Origin: Nelumbo lutea
Taxonomy: Eukaryota > Streptophyta > Magnoliopsida > Proteales > Nelumbonaceae
NCBI GenBank assembly: GCA_022828595.1
Contig: JAKGHH010000002.1
Span: 44,300,222 to 44,364,221 of the forward strand
Direction of reading: 5' to 3'
DNA: 64,000 nt
The position numbers were made by a program, and so were the translations under genes. Numbering within the stretch: position 1 is the stretch's first letter; each line of letters begins with the position of its first letter. Of the stretch, positions 1-12,418 are shown in pieces. Below the pieces are notes generated by a model. It was not told the DNA's origin. It was given only the letters and a program-made list of their open reading frames with translations, and ran no database searches.

Positions 1-2716
1 GCCTGTATCCTTTCTGTTGAACTGCCACATGGAATCTACTAAACCAAGCTCTTGGTGATTGTTTCAACCCGTATAAGGACTTCTTCAACTTGCACACTTT
101 CTGTTCATTGCCTTCAGCTAGAAACCCAGGAGGTTGAATCATGTACACTTCCCCTTCAAGGTCACCATTCAAGAATGCATTCTTGATGTCCAGCTGGTGT
201 AAAACCCAACCCAGATTGGCCGCAAGAGAGAAAAGGACTCTAATGGAATTCATCTTGGCAACGGGGGCAAAAGTTTCTACATAATCAACTCCATACACTT
301 GAGCAAATCCCTTTGCCACTAAGCGAGTTTTATACCTTTCCACTGTTCCATCAGCCTTATGCTTGACTGTGAACACCCATTTACATCCAACTGGAACCTT
401 TCCCTTAGGAAAATCAACAAGTTCCCATGTGCCATTTTTGTGAAGGGCATTAATTTCTTCCCTCATGGCATTTGTCCATTCAGGAACTGAAAGAGCTTCT
501 GCCACATTCTTAGGGATAGGGACACTGTCAATAGAGGTAAGGAAGGCACGGAATGAGGATGAAATGTTCTCATAGGAGACAAAGTTGGGAATGGGATGTT
601 TAGTGGTGCACAATCTAACATCCTTCCTGTGAGCAATAGGACGGTCAAGATCATTAGCAGTAGAGGAATCATTTTCAATAGATTCAAGGACATCATTGGG
701 AGCCAAAATACCTGAGTGAGTATGATCCTCCCTCGAGGAGTCTGGTGGCACTGGAGGTACAGCTCTTGGATTTGGCTGGCCTTTGCGACGACGAGAAAAA
801 ACATGAAAAGGTAGAGGGTCAGGGAGAGAGGGAAGCTAAACCAGTTTCTCCTCATGTCTACACTCCCCTTGAGGAGAAACAGGATAGAAAGGCTCATCTT
901 CAAAGAAAGAAACATCCATGGAGACATAGAATTTACGAGAAACTGGATCAAAAACACGGTATCCCTTTTGAGTGAAGGAGTAACCAAGAAATATGCAAGG
1001 TATAGCACGAGAATCCAATTTCCCACGGGTGGGAGACAGATTTTGGACAAAACACCGGCAACCAAAGACACGAGGAGGAATAGAAAGAAGGGGAGCCTTA
1101 GGAAAGAGAAGTTGATGTGGGGCTTTGTACTCTAACCGACGAGAGGGCATACGGTTTATAAGGTAAGTGTAACAAAGAACAGCTTCAAGCCAAAACCGTT
1201 TGGGAACATTCATATGAAGTAGTAAACCTCGAGCCACTTCAAGGAGATGTCGGTTCTTCCGTTCGGCCACACCATTTTGTTGTGGTGTGCGGGCACAAGA
1301 GCTACGGTGAAGGGAACCATGCGAAGCAAAAAATTCAGTGAGGTCACTATGAAAAAATTCTTTTGCATTATCTGATTGGAAAATTTGGATTTCAGTTTGA
1401 AATTGAGTGAAGACCATCCGCTGGAAATCTTGAATGATTTTTGGTACTTCTTCCCTGATTCGCATCAAGTATACCCAAGTAAATCTAGAATAATCATTAA
1501 TGAGGGTAATGAAATACTTGTAGCCACTCTCAGATGGTAAAGTAACAGGGCCCCACACATCAGAATGAACAATGTGAAATGGAGATTCAGATTTACTATT
1601 TCTTTGAAGAAAATGAGTTCTACAATGCTTACTCAACTGACACGTTTGATAAGAAAAATCAGAAACAGACATTGACTTAAACAGTTCTAGGAATACAACT
1701 TTCAAAGACTCAAAAGACAAATGACCAAGACGACAATGCCATAAATAAACTTTTTTCTTACAGGACTGACTCATAGACTCTGTAACATGAAGACCAGCCT
1801 TATTCTCCAGCATGTAAAGTCCATCAGCCATACGACCCCTACCAATCGTCATCCCCGAGGCAAGATCCTGAATCACACAATGAGAAGGGAAAAAAGTCAC
1901 TGAGCAATTCAAAGAATTAGTAACACTACTAACAGAGAACAAATTAATGGGAAATTTTGGAACATGAAGAACATCAGAAAGGGTAAGGCCAAGAGGAAAA
2001 GAGAGAGTTCCTTGACCAGCTATGGAAGAGTATGATCCATCGGCTAGTCTCACCTTGTCTCTTCCAGAAAGAGGGTGATAGGTTTGAAAGTAAGAGGACG
2101 TACCAGTCATATGTTTTGATGCTCCAGAATCAATGATCCATGGAGAGTCAAGGGTGTGAGAAGCAACATGGAAAGCAGTGGCAGGGTTACCTGACGTAGA
2201 TGCAAATGAGGTTGAGGGAGGAGTATCCATCTGACGAATTGCTCTACCATAGAGCTCTAAATGGTCACGAAAGGAATTCATAATGTCCTCCCTCGGGTCA
2301 AGTCCAGTGAGATGTGTCTGAGTCACAGTAGAAATGGGGGGCTGATGCTCCTGAGTAGCCATGTTGGCCATGTGATGTTTCTTTGTACTTTGCTGTCCAT
2401 ACTTCTTATTCACCTTTGAATCTTGCTTCTTAGTCAGATCTTGAGCCCATTTTGGTTTCCCATGAACATCCCAACAGGTATCTTTGGTGTGTCGGGGTTT
2501 TTGGCAATGAGTGCACCACAATTTTTCCTTATCTTCTGTTTTTTTCTGGAGATCTCCTTTCCGGGAAGAAGATCCCACACCAGTAGATACACCCCCTTTT
2601 GCAACTAACACAACAGCATCCCCACCAGGGCTGTTCATCAAATTTCTCCTGCTTTCTTCAGATTGTACAAGAGCATAGACTTCCTGAACAGAAGGGAGAT
2701 CCTTAGAGCTGAGAAT
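1..2716 (-). pseudogene. pol: Copia pol (zinc knuckle, protease, integrase, start of RT)
   Basis: The frame is shared with gag. From the start come a CCHC zinc knuckle (CTHCQKPRHTKDTC), an aspartic protease site (WIIDSGASKHMTG), a GAG-pre-integrase segment (WHCRLGHLS) and an integrase core with HSDVWGPV, then FQSDNAKEF, then the QNGVAERKNRH block. A TAG at 836-838 interrupts the frame. It then stays open to position 1 through the reverse-transcriptase motifs KWVFTVK, LVAKGFAQ, AFLNGDLEGEVYM and SLYGLKQSPRAW. Apart from the single stop the remaining sequence is intact, so the element is probably fairly young. It would copy element RNA and integrate it, but is inactive unless the stop is read through. 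Confidence 0.93.
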
Positions 2717-3308
2717 CTAAACCCTAATAGATTCATAAATAGGATTCAGACCATATAAGAATGCAAACACCCTTTGCTGGGAGACAAGTTGTTTGTACTT
2801 CTTAGCATCCTCATCACACTTCCAATCCACACTCTGGTAGTGATCCAACTCCTTCCAGGCAGATGTTAAGTCAGAGTAATAGACCGATAAACACCTCTCC
2901 CCCTGTCTGCAAGTAGAAGATGCTGCCTGCAGTTGATAAATTTTGGCATAGTGTCGCAATTCTGAATATGTAGACTTTGCTTGTTCCCAGATTTCATTCG
3001 CAGTTTCAGCCCACATGAAATTCTTCCTGATTTGAGGTTGCATGGAAACCAAGAGCCAGGACATAACAATACTGTTCTCCAGATTCCATCTATTATATTC
3101 AGCACTCCCGGAGGATGGTTCTTTTATCCTCCCATTAATATAGCCTATCTTCCCCCTTGCAATGATGTATAACTTGATCCCTCTTGACCACTCTAGGTAA
3201 TTTAAACCATCAAGAGGGACAACAGCCATAGGAAAGGATAGGTCACCCCCCACCCATTCCATTCAGCATTGAGGAAACTCCAGATGTGGCTGAATCTTCA
3301 CTACTCAT
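2717..3308 (-). pseudogene. gag: Copia gag, frameshifted and stopped
   Basis: This is the capsid (gag/UBN2-type) region of the copia element. A start codon at 3306-3308 opens a reading frame that is lost at a run of six C on the plus strand (3246-3251). The second frame from there runs 181 codons with features usual for plant copia gag (LDGLNYLEWSRG near its start and repeated Trp residues). It ends at a TAG at 2717-2719, after which the same frame continues without a break into pol. The capsid would coat the element RNA in cytoplasmic particles. Both lesions make a functional gag unlikely. The shift is in a homopolymer, so an assembly error is possible. Confidence 0.88.
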
Positions 3309-4066
3309 GATTTCGGGTTTAAGAAAAAAACAGCAACCAAAGGGGTACTTCCGTACAAGGCTATTATAGAAACAGGTCCTTCTGACCTACGGTTTCACTG
3401 GGAGCAAAGACTGAACACTACTGTTGCAGTACTGGAACAGGTCTGTATAACCTACGGTCTTGTAGGAATCCAAAAAACAACACTGCAGTTGTAGTACATA
3501 ACCAGGTCTGTATGACCTACAATTGTACAGAGGTCATATGACGCCCCAACAGAATGGAAAAATACAAGGTGAAGTTCACCACACCCCTAATCGGCAGGCC
3601 TGGTAGCCGAACAGTCAATGACTGAGATCAATACAACATCTGCTTTAGGGCATCAACAGTCCATCAAAGGGGTAAAGAAATACAAAAAAAAAAATTGTCG
3701 AATACAGCTGCTTTGTTAAAGAAATACAATCCATCAATAGTCCATCAATCGGCTTTCAGTCAATCAATAAACAGTCAATCCGTAGGGCAGTCGAACAGTA
3801 AATGAACAGCACCTCTTTTAACTTCAGATGATAGCCTCTCTGTAAACCAGAACTCCCTCTACGAACCTCAGATGATAGCCTCTCTACAGTCGAACAGACA
3901 ATGAATACAACTGGGCTGGAAGATGAAAAGTCTCTATAACTTCTAGGTCGAACTGAATACAACTGATTAGCAGTTCGATGGATACAGCTCTGGGAGATGA
4001 AGAGACTATCTGCTCGACATTGAACAACAGGTTTGCTTGACACCACCCTTCAGGCCTGGACGACTT

Positions 4067-4078
4067 GCTCTGATACCA
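4067..4078 (-). other. Copia primer-binding site
   Basis: The minus strand reads TGGTATCAGAGC, the usual plant retrotransposon match to the 3' end of initiator tRNA-Met. It abuts the LTR with no spacer. Confidence 0.9.
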
Positions 4079-4650
4079 TGTTGAGCAAGAGCAAGAGAGA
4101 AGAGAAGAGAGGAGAGATTACAACAGTACCCTTATGGTACTAAACCTGAATACATAAACAATTGACAACAACTACCATGAGTAGTGAATTCGGCCTAACC
4201 TCTTTTAGAGGTAGGGTGGAACCCTCATGGACTTGTGTGAGACCCTTATGGATCCCACGCCATACAATATTCAAGCTCAAAATGGCTATGTAAGTATGAA
4301 ACACCTTGGGATGTGAATCATTAGAGAAAATGGGCCTAAGGCCCATTACTAATATGATCAGTTAAGTGATCACATGTGACTTCACTAACTTGGGTTGAAA
4401 ATGGGCATGGATTTGGGTATAGAGCACCTATCCTCTTAAGAGGATAATGCTTATCAATTAAAGATAGAGTCATGATCCAAATTTGATTTGGATTAACTCC
4501 TAATTAGATTAGGAGAGTGCTCCATATAAGAGACTAAGAGGGGAGGGGCGAAAAAACTATTCTTTCCACTCTCTCTTGCTCTCTTTTCTTCTCTCTTGTC
4601 TCCTAGAAACCCTAGTTCGACCTAGCCTTGATAGGGGTTGTTTTATATCA
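4079..4650 (-). repeat. Copia 5' LTR
   Basis: The minus-strand LTR ends in ...GCTCAACA directly against the primer-binding site. Its start is placed at TGATATAAAACA (position 4650) because LTRs begin with TG; this end is approximate since the partner LTR is outside the window. It holds a purine-rich stretch and short palindromes (taattagattaggag). The target duplication cannot be tested here. Confidence 0.7.
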
Positions 4651-6251
4651 GTCCTCCACTATGTTTTTGCAAGAAAAACATCAAGGCATATCAGGTTCAC
4701 ATTATCAATTCAATCCAAGCAAGCTGGAGAACAATTTTGCTAAAATAGTGTTGCTGAACCGGCTTCACATACACACTGCTCTTCAATTGGAGGCCGATTT
4801 TGAGACTAATATTGGGTGTGAACTACCACTTTGGGAACTGCGTTTTTGTGGTCTCCGTATCAAGTATGATCAGTTTTAATTAGGGTTTCAAATCTGATCC
4901 AGTTCGGTGCAAGATCAATCCCAAAATTTCAGATATCAAAATCACCAAGAAATCGGTTCCCAGCTTGGGTTAGAAAATTTTGCCAGCTACCAAACCTAGT
5001 TTGGCCATGTCAAACCTGATTTCTAACCCTTCCAACAGCCTTAATCGAATTGACAAGCACACCAGAATATTTAGGTCCCAAAGGAATGTTGGGATTGGGT
5101 ACAAATGGATTGGAACTTGACCCAAGGTACCACTTTCCACCAGGCTAGAAAAAAGGCAAAGTTACTTAAGGAATGCCTAGTTGACCCTAGTTAAAAAATG
5201 AGGCCCTTACGAAGGTACCATCACTTTTCTTGCAAGGACAGTTGGAAACCACCAACAAGACTCCCTGTGTTTGTTGATCCTCTAAGAACGTTTTATGTCC
5301 AGTTGAGCACTGGTTGTGCTCCCTGCCAAGGGAGCTCTTTTCTTCCCTACCAATCCCCGCTACAGCTTCAGATCTAGTAAGGTTTTCTAGATTCCACTAT
5401 CATCTTCCTCCAAAAATGTTGTTCTATATTAAAACTTTAAAATCTTGAAACCCCGGGTGTCTGGTCATGAAGGCACTACAATGTTGGAGGTCTCAAATTC
5501 ATCTGACTTACTTTCCCCTTCACTTGACAATTCAGCCCCTCCACTTGTTCACAGACTTCTTTTGACAAGACCACTTGCTCCTAGGGTTTTGCTCTCTGGA
5601 GAGGTTGGATGCTTAGCCCTCACTGTTACTCGACCTCCACCCCTCTCCTTTGAAATAGAACTTCAAGCATAGGTTAATTGGAAGTTTATTGGATTTGGGG
5701 CCCGCGCGGGGCGGGGGGCACATAGATCCACATATAACCAATTCCATGCTCCATCTAACACATCAGGCCTAAAAATATTTCTTTTCATAGTCTTTCTCCT
5801 TCTGAGCATTCCATCTAGGATATGAACTAGCAGGAATAGAGAAAAGGATAAATCATGTCTTAAAGAGAGCCTGGGAGCATTTTGGTCAATACAAATTAAC
5901 ATATAGCACTTGTTCACTTGTAGTTAACAACATAGAGAGATAAATACAAGAGAAAATCTAGTTTATCCATATCTAATATATCATAATACTGCAAGTAAAC
6001 ATGTCATGTCATGGATAATGATGGTGCACTCATACTCTAATTTTCCATGCTTATCCTTCCATAGAATTTTCTTCTAAAGATATATACTATTTATATTAGC
6101 CAATAGAAATGCAACGCATGGTTTATATCCAAAAGAAGATTGTATATTATAAAAAGCCACACAAGGTTATTGATATGCACAAGTTAATATGACTGCACAT
6201 ACTGAAACTATAAACAATAAAGATAGATCAAACACTTGCACACTTTATCAC
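4651..6251. other. No gene recognised between copia LTR and FluG-like exon 7
   Basis: I see no exon of the FluG-like gene, no RNA gene and no clear element here. A short GC block (gcccgcgcggggcggggggc) lies at 5701-5720. The stretch is most simply intron or decayed repeat sequence. Confidence 0.5.
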
Positions 6252-9200
6252 CTTCTTTATTGGAGCTAACTCTAGAAGCCCTTTGACTGAAGATATCATC
6301 CCATGGACACTAAGCTTTGGTACAGCCAGTCCAAAGTCAACATAGACCTGATTGTGAGACATTATGTGATCTGTGAGGATAATTAGAACTGTAACTTAAT
6401 AACCTTCCTGATCAACTGATTCCTTGAAAACTAATAGATTGTACTGGGGTAAACCGAGGCCAGATATGAAGCTTCTTTTGAAAATGGATAGGATGCATGG
6501 AGAAGCACAATACAACTTCTTGCAAATCTCTTGTCCTCCAGAACAGTCCGCAGATGAAGAGGATTAGACAGTCTCAGATCCAAATCCTTGTCTCCAAAAC
6601 TGATGCTCAAAAGAAAGGGCAAAAAGAAAACCCATAAAATTACAATGAAAACAGAGGGAACAGAGAATAACCACAAGGGAGCTTCCGATTTGACAGGGTT
6701 ATGCTAGTAAAGGTTAAATTGATACCCTGTGTGTATTTGCATTGGCAAGTTGAACTTCAAAGCAACCTCCAAACTACATGTAAAAATATAATCAATAAGG
6801 TGCTTATTCTGGATGCGGATGGGCTTCCCAGCTGTAAATAGAAATAGCACAAGAAATATCATCTTTCAATAAATATGAAGACACCTGAATTAACAATGCT
6901 AAAATATCATGTATACAAAGCGCATTGCATCCCATACCACTTAAGGTTTCGATAAGTCCTTCCTTCGCATCCTTCTTATTAACATGTGTATCAATTTCTA
7001 GACCACTTCGATATGCAGCTATGCTCTTCAAGGCAACAACTCTATCAGCAACAGTACTAGATATGCTAAGAAAACAAAATTGATAGATGGAATGACTCCT
7101 TTTGCCAATAATACACAAGGTAAGTATGCAACACCACAAATAAATTTCAAGGATATGACTTCAACTTTGTCATAAAGGTTTCCGTAAACATGTCCAATGT
7201 CCATTCTGATCCATTTGGTAATTCCTGAAAAAGAAAAACTACTATTACAAAGTTATCATTACAAAACCCAAACAAAAATGGTAACAGATGTGTTATCTCC
7301 AATGATGTGGTCAAAAGGATGATAATGAATATAGAAGATGAACAAGATTTAAGTTCAGTCTAAGATTTATCATCAAAGTTAAAACAGTTTGGCAGATAGC
7401 TTAGCAAAGCAAGGGGTTCACAGAAAAGATATATTTTGGGCACACTTGTAATTCTGTACTGGGTCAGCTTACTATGTTGATTTCTTTTGTAACTTATTGT
7501 TGTATCCTAAAGTATTTTAATCAATAAAAGTTTCAAAGTTATTGATCAAAAAAAAAATTAACATCAAAGTTAATATGAAAATTCCAGGAAAGAAATTAAT
7601 AGAAAACAAATTGAGGTCATCTAAACATGACCTATCTGCAAGTAGAACTCCGTTTCTAATGGATGAAATAAGATGCTCTGCAGGATTTTTTTATTTTTTT
7701 GAAAAAGGTAAGGTAAATTTTATTAAAAAACTAGAAAGAACATGATGTAACAAGCCCCCAAGAAACAATCCCTGGCCAGGCAAAGGAAAACACAAACTAC
7801 AACAAGATTACAACTCCCGCAGACTTCTAGATATCAGCAAGGCTGCCAGATTCTGCTGCTGAAGCCCCTTAACAGCTGAGACCCAATACACAGCTTTCCA
7901 AAAGACAAAGAAATTAGCCCGTCCACATCCTTAGAGGTGTGATAGAAAAGTCTTTCCGTTTCTTTCAGCTCACACTGTGGCTAAAGGCAGCCTGCAGGAA
8001 TAGACACCCATATACAATTAGCAGTCTTTGACAGACTCTGGCAGGTTCCAGCCCCATAGGATATCCAAGACCAAGTTAAGCATGGCCCAGGACACCCACA
8101 GCATTGAGGTAGTGCTACTGGAAACGGGAGACAACAGGACAGTGTGATGAGGTGATCTGCGTCTTAAGTCCCCTGTCCACAAAGAATACAACTCCAGATC
8201 AAGAATCTGCATTTCCTTTCTAATCAGATTCACATTTGTAAGACACCTGTCTTAATACTGCAGCCCACACCAACACATTAATTTTGATGGAGAAAAGGGG
8301 TTCAAGATCCTGGTGGCAGGGACTGTGCCATGATTGCACGTAGACAGATTGAGAGCAAAAGATTTAATAGAAAACAGCCCATCCATAGTCCAGATCCAAC
8401 TCCAACTATCCTCCACGCTGGTATCCACCTCTTGGCCCAAGAGCAATAGAAGCAACTCAGCAAAACTCCACAGCTCCCAATCCTGAAAACTTCTTTGAAA
8501 AGATGGACTCCAAACAACAGCATTCCCCAAGTTCTCATAGCAGTCAGCAACCCGTGCATCTTGGTCCACTGCTAACTGGAACAACTGCAGGAAGATCTTA
8601 GCTAAAGGACAGTCAGTACACCAGGGGTCTTTCTAGAAAGTCAATCTGCCACCATTACCAATTTTTGGGCTGATTCCTCTACAGAAACTAGCAAGGAGAG
8701 CCATAATTCTCTTCCAGATAAAGCAGCCCAGAGAGGGCAAAAAATTAGTTGTTATCCAATCTCCTCTGTCCGAGCCTTATTTTGCAGAAATTAGGCCTCC
8801 ACTAACTACCTCTCTCGATACCAAATTTCCTTGCCAAGCATTTATTATATAAATGTTAAAACTTGCTGAAAGTTACATTGCTGTGGATATATTACCCACA
8901 CCCGAAAATACATCAAAGTAAAGCTAGTACTCAATCCCAAAATTCAAAGATTACACTTTAGCCCAAAACATCTTCTACCTATTTGCCCCTTGTTTAGATA
9001 AAACATCTGCAATGCCATTTTCAGTTCTTCTCACCCACTTAAAGGTAATATTTAACTCCCTGTCACACATTCAATTTCCCAGATCTTGTGCCTGTAAATC
9101 CAAGGACTTTGACTGGAAATTTTGTCCAAGAAATAACCACCTGGGAGTCCCCTTCCACTTCCAACATCTGGAACCCAAACTGCTTTGCAAATTTCAGTCC

Positions 9201-11996
9201 TTGAAGAAAAGCCAGCAGTTCTGCTGTCAATGAGTCTCCTTGCTCTACAGGGCCCGAAAATAGTGCCTGTACCTTACCTTCTGAATCTCGAAAGACACCC
9301 CCTAAACCAACCCTTCCTTCACTTCCCAAAAAGCTTCCATCAAAGTTTAATTTCATAGCATTGGTTGTTGGTGGTCTCCACTCCATTATCACTCTCTCTT
9401 TCTCTTGAGCCAAATGTGCCCTTCCATGATCTCAAATAAATGAGAAATCATGAAAGGTTTCTATGGTTTTTACTGAGTGTGCAACTTTTATTTTAATGGT
9501 ATCTATGATCTCCAACTCAGACGTACTCTTTTCATTGAAAATCCTCCCATTCCTTTCTTCCCATATAGTTCCAAATCAGTGCTACTCTCACTACTTTCCA
9601 CATTATTCTTCCTCTCTTCTTTGTCTATCTCAGAAAGTTTGGATCAAAGAGACCCACCACATACTGGGCAGGAGTTCATCTAAATCCAAAAAGAGAACAA
9701 AAATGATCCCAAATACAATGCACAAGATAACAGTAAATAAACAAATGGAAATACTTTCACCACTAGCTTTGCAAAGGCAACATATATGAGGGGAAGACAT
9801 TTATTTGACCTTCTTTCCTGCAGCAAGTCACAAGTATTTTTCTTTCCAAGGAAGATCCCCCAACAAAGATGCACTGGTGAAGAAACCATCAGGAGATATT
9901 GTCATACCCTTGTGTCCTCTATACGTTGGTCCAAGAAGACTAAATTTAATTTGGCCAATAGAAGTATGAAAGTCTCACATTCCATCTCCCTAAGACCCCT
10001 CCTAAAACCAAAGTCCCAATTCAACCCCAAATTGTTGAAGGTCACAACTTTGGAAATGATATTGGATGTAGGAATTTATGTATGCTAGAAGAAATAGAAA
10101 CAAACTTGGTCAAGCAAAACCATTTTAACATAACCAATATGTTTCTTTATTATTGTCTTTATTTCTTTTACAAGTCACAGATAATTATACTAACAAATTA
10201 AAAGTGGTGATAATGATGATATTATTAGGATTATTATTTTATATAATTACTTCTCTTAATATTAATCAATAACTATAGATCCTGAGGCATCAATAATACA
10301 ATCTTTTTATGGACACATCAATAACACAATTACCATAACATCTACTGAACCAACAAAAGTGATGCTTCTCAAGTCTATCAATAGCCAAATTTCTTAATGG
10401 TACCTATCAACATTTAAGAACAGAAAAGTATTTGTAGAACTACATAAGTATCTAGAAAAGCAAAGAATTGCTTGACACAAAATTCAAGTATTACAACTGT
10501 CCTAGATATTACATGCATAGAATATACTAATGAATTAAATTGCAGTTATAAAGATATAAAGATAGAAAATAATAAAAAAGGGAATAAAAGAGCATGGCCA
10601 TCTACATGTTGATGAATTAGAAGTCAAGACTGGATAATTCAACCCATAAAACACCATAAGACAAAATAAAAAGAAATTAAAGTTACTCACTTTATCAAGA
10701 ATCTTCTCAGCCAGGTGCTCAATCCTTAATACCCTGCAAACAACTGGTGAATAATTCCTATGCCACTCAACATCATGCATCTTATCAAACTCAATTCCAT
10801 CATCAATAAGAATGGCACCTATCTTCGCAGCTTCAAAGCACTTTATGCTAATTGACTGTAATCCAGAGGATCTACGATGTGTTTCAATAGCATGCAGTGA
10901 TGTCTCACATCCATAGAGTTTAGCAATATCCCTCAAACTTCTCTGTCATTTACAAAGCATGTACTGTCAGAACAAATGTTAAGAAAATCGTAGTCCTAGA
11001 TTCACTGTTCAAATTCTGCGATTCTTTACATCTTTACATATATGAGCACTCACAGTGCACTAAAGAGAACTAAATCTAAGGTAATACAATTGCCTCTTGT
11101 TTTCTCTACCCGCTTTTATTTACCAACACCAAATAGGTTTTTCCCTTTTTTATCAATCTACGAAGAAAAATATAAATATCAAACTTTCAAAAGGCACAGC
11201 ATCAGAGTTAATTGCAGCACATAACGGAGCATGTTACGTCTCAAGCTTATCTCCATGTACTCTATTTATTTTCTAACTTAAGTATCAAAACCAAGATAAG
11301 TGTGATTTTGATTTCTACGAAGAATAACATTTTAACCAAAACGTTAACTGAGAAGAATAAAAGAAAATGGAAGTCAATACTTATTCAGTGAAAAAATACG
11401 GGATCTAGTTTAACAAAGAAAAGGGGAAAAATAAAATACAAGCTAAGTTGGAAATTAAAAAAAAAAAAAATGGGAGCACTAGAGAAAACTCGAGACGTTA
11501 ATTGCATAGACACGTCTTTATGTGAGAAAAACTTGAAAATCCGAATTAAATAAAGATATTGGCGTTTTAATGATCCAACCCATTCATTTACCAACCAGAG
11601 CCAGTCAAGTGAATCACACTACGACTCGTGGACCTCTTCAAACAGGTCTCCGATTCACAAGTCAACCAACTCAACTGGAGTGGAAACTAACCAGGCAGCA
11701 GGGTTAACTAAATTAAACAGGGTAGCGGAGAGTGTATAAATGGAGAGCAGCCAATAACCAGTATTCAGTAATGGAGGAAGCAAAAGAAAGGATTAAGAAT
11801 TTCTTCTATTTTTCCTTTTACCAAAATTTACCTTGAAGGAGAGAGAATGAGGGACGTAGGATAAAGCCTCTCCTTCAGCTTCAGAAAAACATCTAAGGAA
11901 AGGGAAGGTGGAATCGAGGTCAACGATATTGTGAGCATGGGCGTCCACGAGTTCTAACTTCTCTACTGCTTCCTTCAGCTCTGCGTATCTCTCCAT
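6252..11996 (-). CDS. FLUG: FluG / nodulin-glutamine-synthetase-like protein, N-terminal half
   Basis: Seven exons were found, all on the minus strand: 11996-11832, 10942-10691, 7224-7157, 7053-6938, 6831-6726, 6599-6445 and 6370-6252. They join in frame to 981 nt (327 codons). This is the amidohydrolase-like N-terminal domain of plant FluG/NodGS proteins; the family adds a C-terminal glutamine-synthetase domain, which is not in the window. The HxH metal-binding motif is at about residues 19-23 (VDAHAHN). A second conserved His is in MQIHTGFGDKDLDL near residue 234, and LLHASYPFSKEASYLASVYP follows. The start MERYAELKEAVEKLEL is typical. All introns are GT-AG except the third, which is AT-AC. 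Exon 7 uses an acceptor at 6371-6373 because it is the only one that keeps frame. It adds about eight residues before VYVDFGLAVPKLSVHG compared with the usual family sequence. Later exons are either beyond the copia element or lost. Confidence 0.9.
7054..7156 (-). other. U12-type AT-AC intron of the FluG-like gene
   Basis: The 103-nt intron begins ATATCCTTG, matching the minor-spliceosome 5' site (ATATCCTTT) at 8 of 9 bases, and ends in ...TAGTAC. A branch-site-like TTTTCTTAGC lies about a dozen bases before the end, the short distance typical of U12 introns. Splicing AAGTC to TGTTGCT gives Lys-Ser-Val in phase 2 and restores the conserved reading frame. No GT-AG pair in this interval does the same. 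Confidence 0.88.
7688..8830 (-). mobile_element. LINE (L1-type) 3' fragment in FluG-like intron 2
   Basis: On the minus strand, 8584-8252 encodes a segment with WSPSFQRSFQDWELWSFAEL and a later GLFSIKSFALNL, features of the region between reverse transcriptase and zf-RVT in plant LINEs. The 3' end shows AATAAAATTTACC followed by an A-rich tail at about 7688-7720. Several stops show it is decayed. The left boundary given is approximate. Confidence 0.75.
9063..9760 (-). mobile_element. LINE fragment with zf-RVT tail and RNase H-like domain
   Basis: The minus strand has WNYMGRKEW-like and ERNGRIFNEKS-like pieces (about 9600-9480), as after zf-RVT. Then comes an RNase H-like (RVT_3) domain at 9413-9063: KLNFDGSFLGSEGRVGLGGV, then LTAELLAFLQGL and VEGDSQVVISW, carrying the usual D, E and D positions. 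Its order relative to the 7688-8830 fragment is reversed for one element, so these are two separate insertions. Both lie inside intron 2 of the FluG-like gene. Confidence 0.8.
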
Positions 11997-12255
11997 TCCC
12001 TCTCTATCGCTCGCTCAGTCGCTCTGAGACAGATCTATCCGATAAGTGAAAAAGGTTTCTCACTTGCTCCTACTGAGTACTGAGTTGGAGATATGAATTT
12101 TCTATATTTCCATTGCAACTGCCTTGTATGGACGTTGACGTTTGACTTCCTAGTTCCTACTTAACAATTTTTCGAACCACGTGTAGCAAATCAACGGCAC
12201 ACCTGAGACAGGCGCGGCGCCTCACATCACCTCCCACCCGTATATGTGACGGAAT
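11997..12255 (-). promoter_or_regulatory. Leader and proximal upstream region of the FluG-like gene
   Basis: The 260 bases upstream of the start codon are gene-free and include a CT/GA-rich stretch next to the start (ccctctctatcgctcgctcagtcgc on the plus strand, in part). No convincing TATA box was found. The foldback MITE cluster begins directly behind it. Confidence 0.4.
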
Positions 12256-12409
12256 GAGTTCAAATCAGCCCCACAACGTCCCACAGCACATGTCTGGGAT
12301 TACGAGATGATATTATTATTTCTGAGATTATCATCAGGAAATCTTCCCAATACATATTGGGATGTGCTGTGAGACGTAGTGGGGAGCAATTATATGGGGG
12401 CTTGATTTG
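12256..12409. repeat. Foldback MITE, 'CCCACAGCACA' arm type, copy 1
   Basis: Left arm has caaatcagccccacaacgtc then ccacagcacatg. The right arm reads gatgtgctgtgagacgtagt then gggg and ends gcttgatttgg, the inverted complement. The centre (catcaggaaatcttcccaat) matches other foldbacks in the window. Copies 2 and 3 are near 45968 and 56968. Confidence 0.75.
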
Positions 12410-12418
12410 GTTTATGAG

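Larger units (their letters stand above)
1..4650 (-). mobile_element. Ty1/copia retrotransposon, 5' part (cut by window start)
   Basis: Reading the minus strand, the order is LTR (4650-4079), primer-binding site, untranslated leader, gag, zinc knuckle, protease, integrase and the start of reverse transcriptase. Integrase before reverse transcriptase is the Ty1/copia order. The rest of reverse transcriptase, RNase H and the second LTR lie beyond position 1. The leader (about 3309-4066) has several imperfect direct repeats around 'aggtctgtatgacctac' and 'agatgatagcctctct'. Coding capacity is broken by one frameshift and two in-frame stops. Because FluG-like exons end at 6252 and no later exon is seen before the element, the insertion may sit in an intron of that gene. 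Confidence 0.93.

Noticed and set aside
745..1135. Plus-strand frames over the copia pol region
   Set aside because: They lie opposite well-supported integrase and reverse-transcriptase coding and show no domain of their own.
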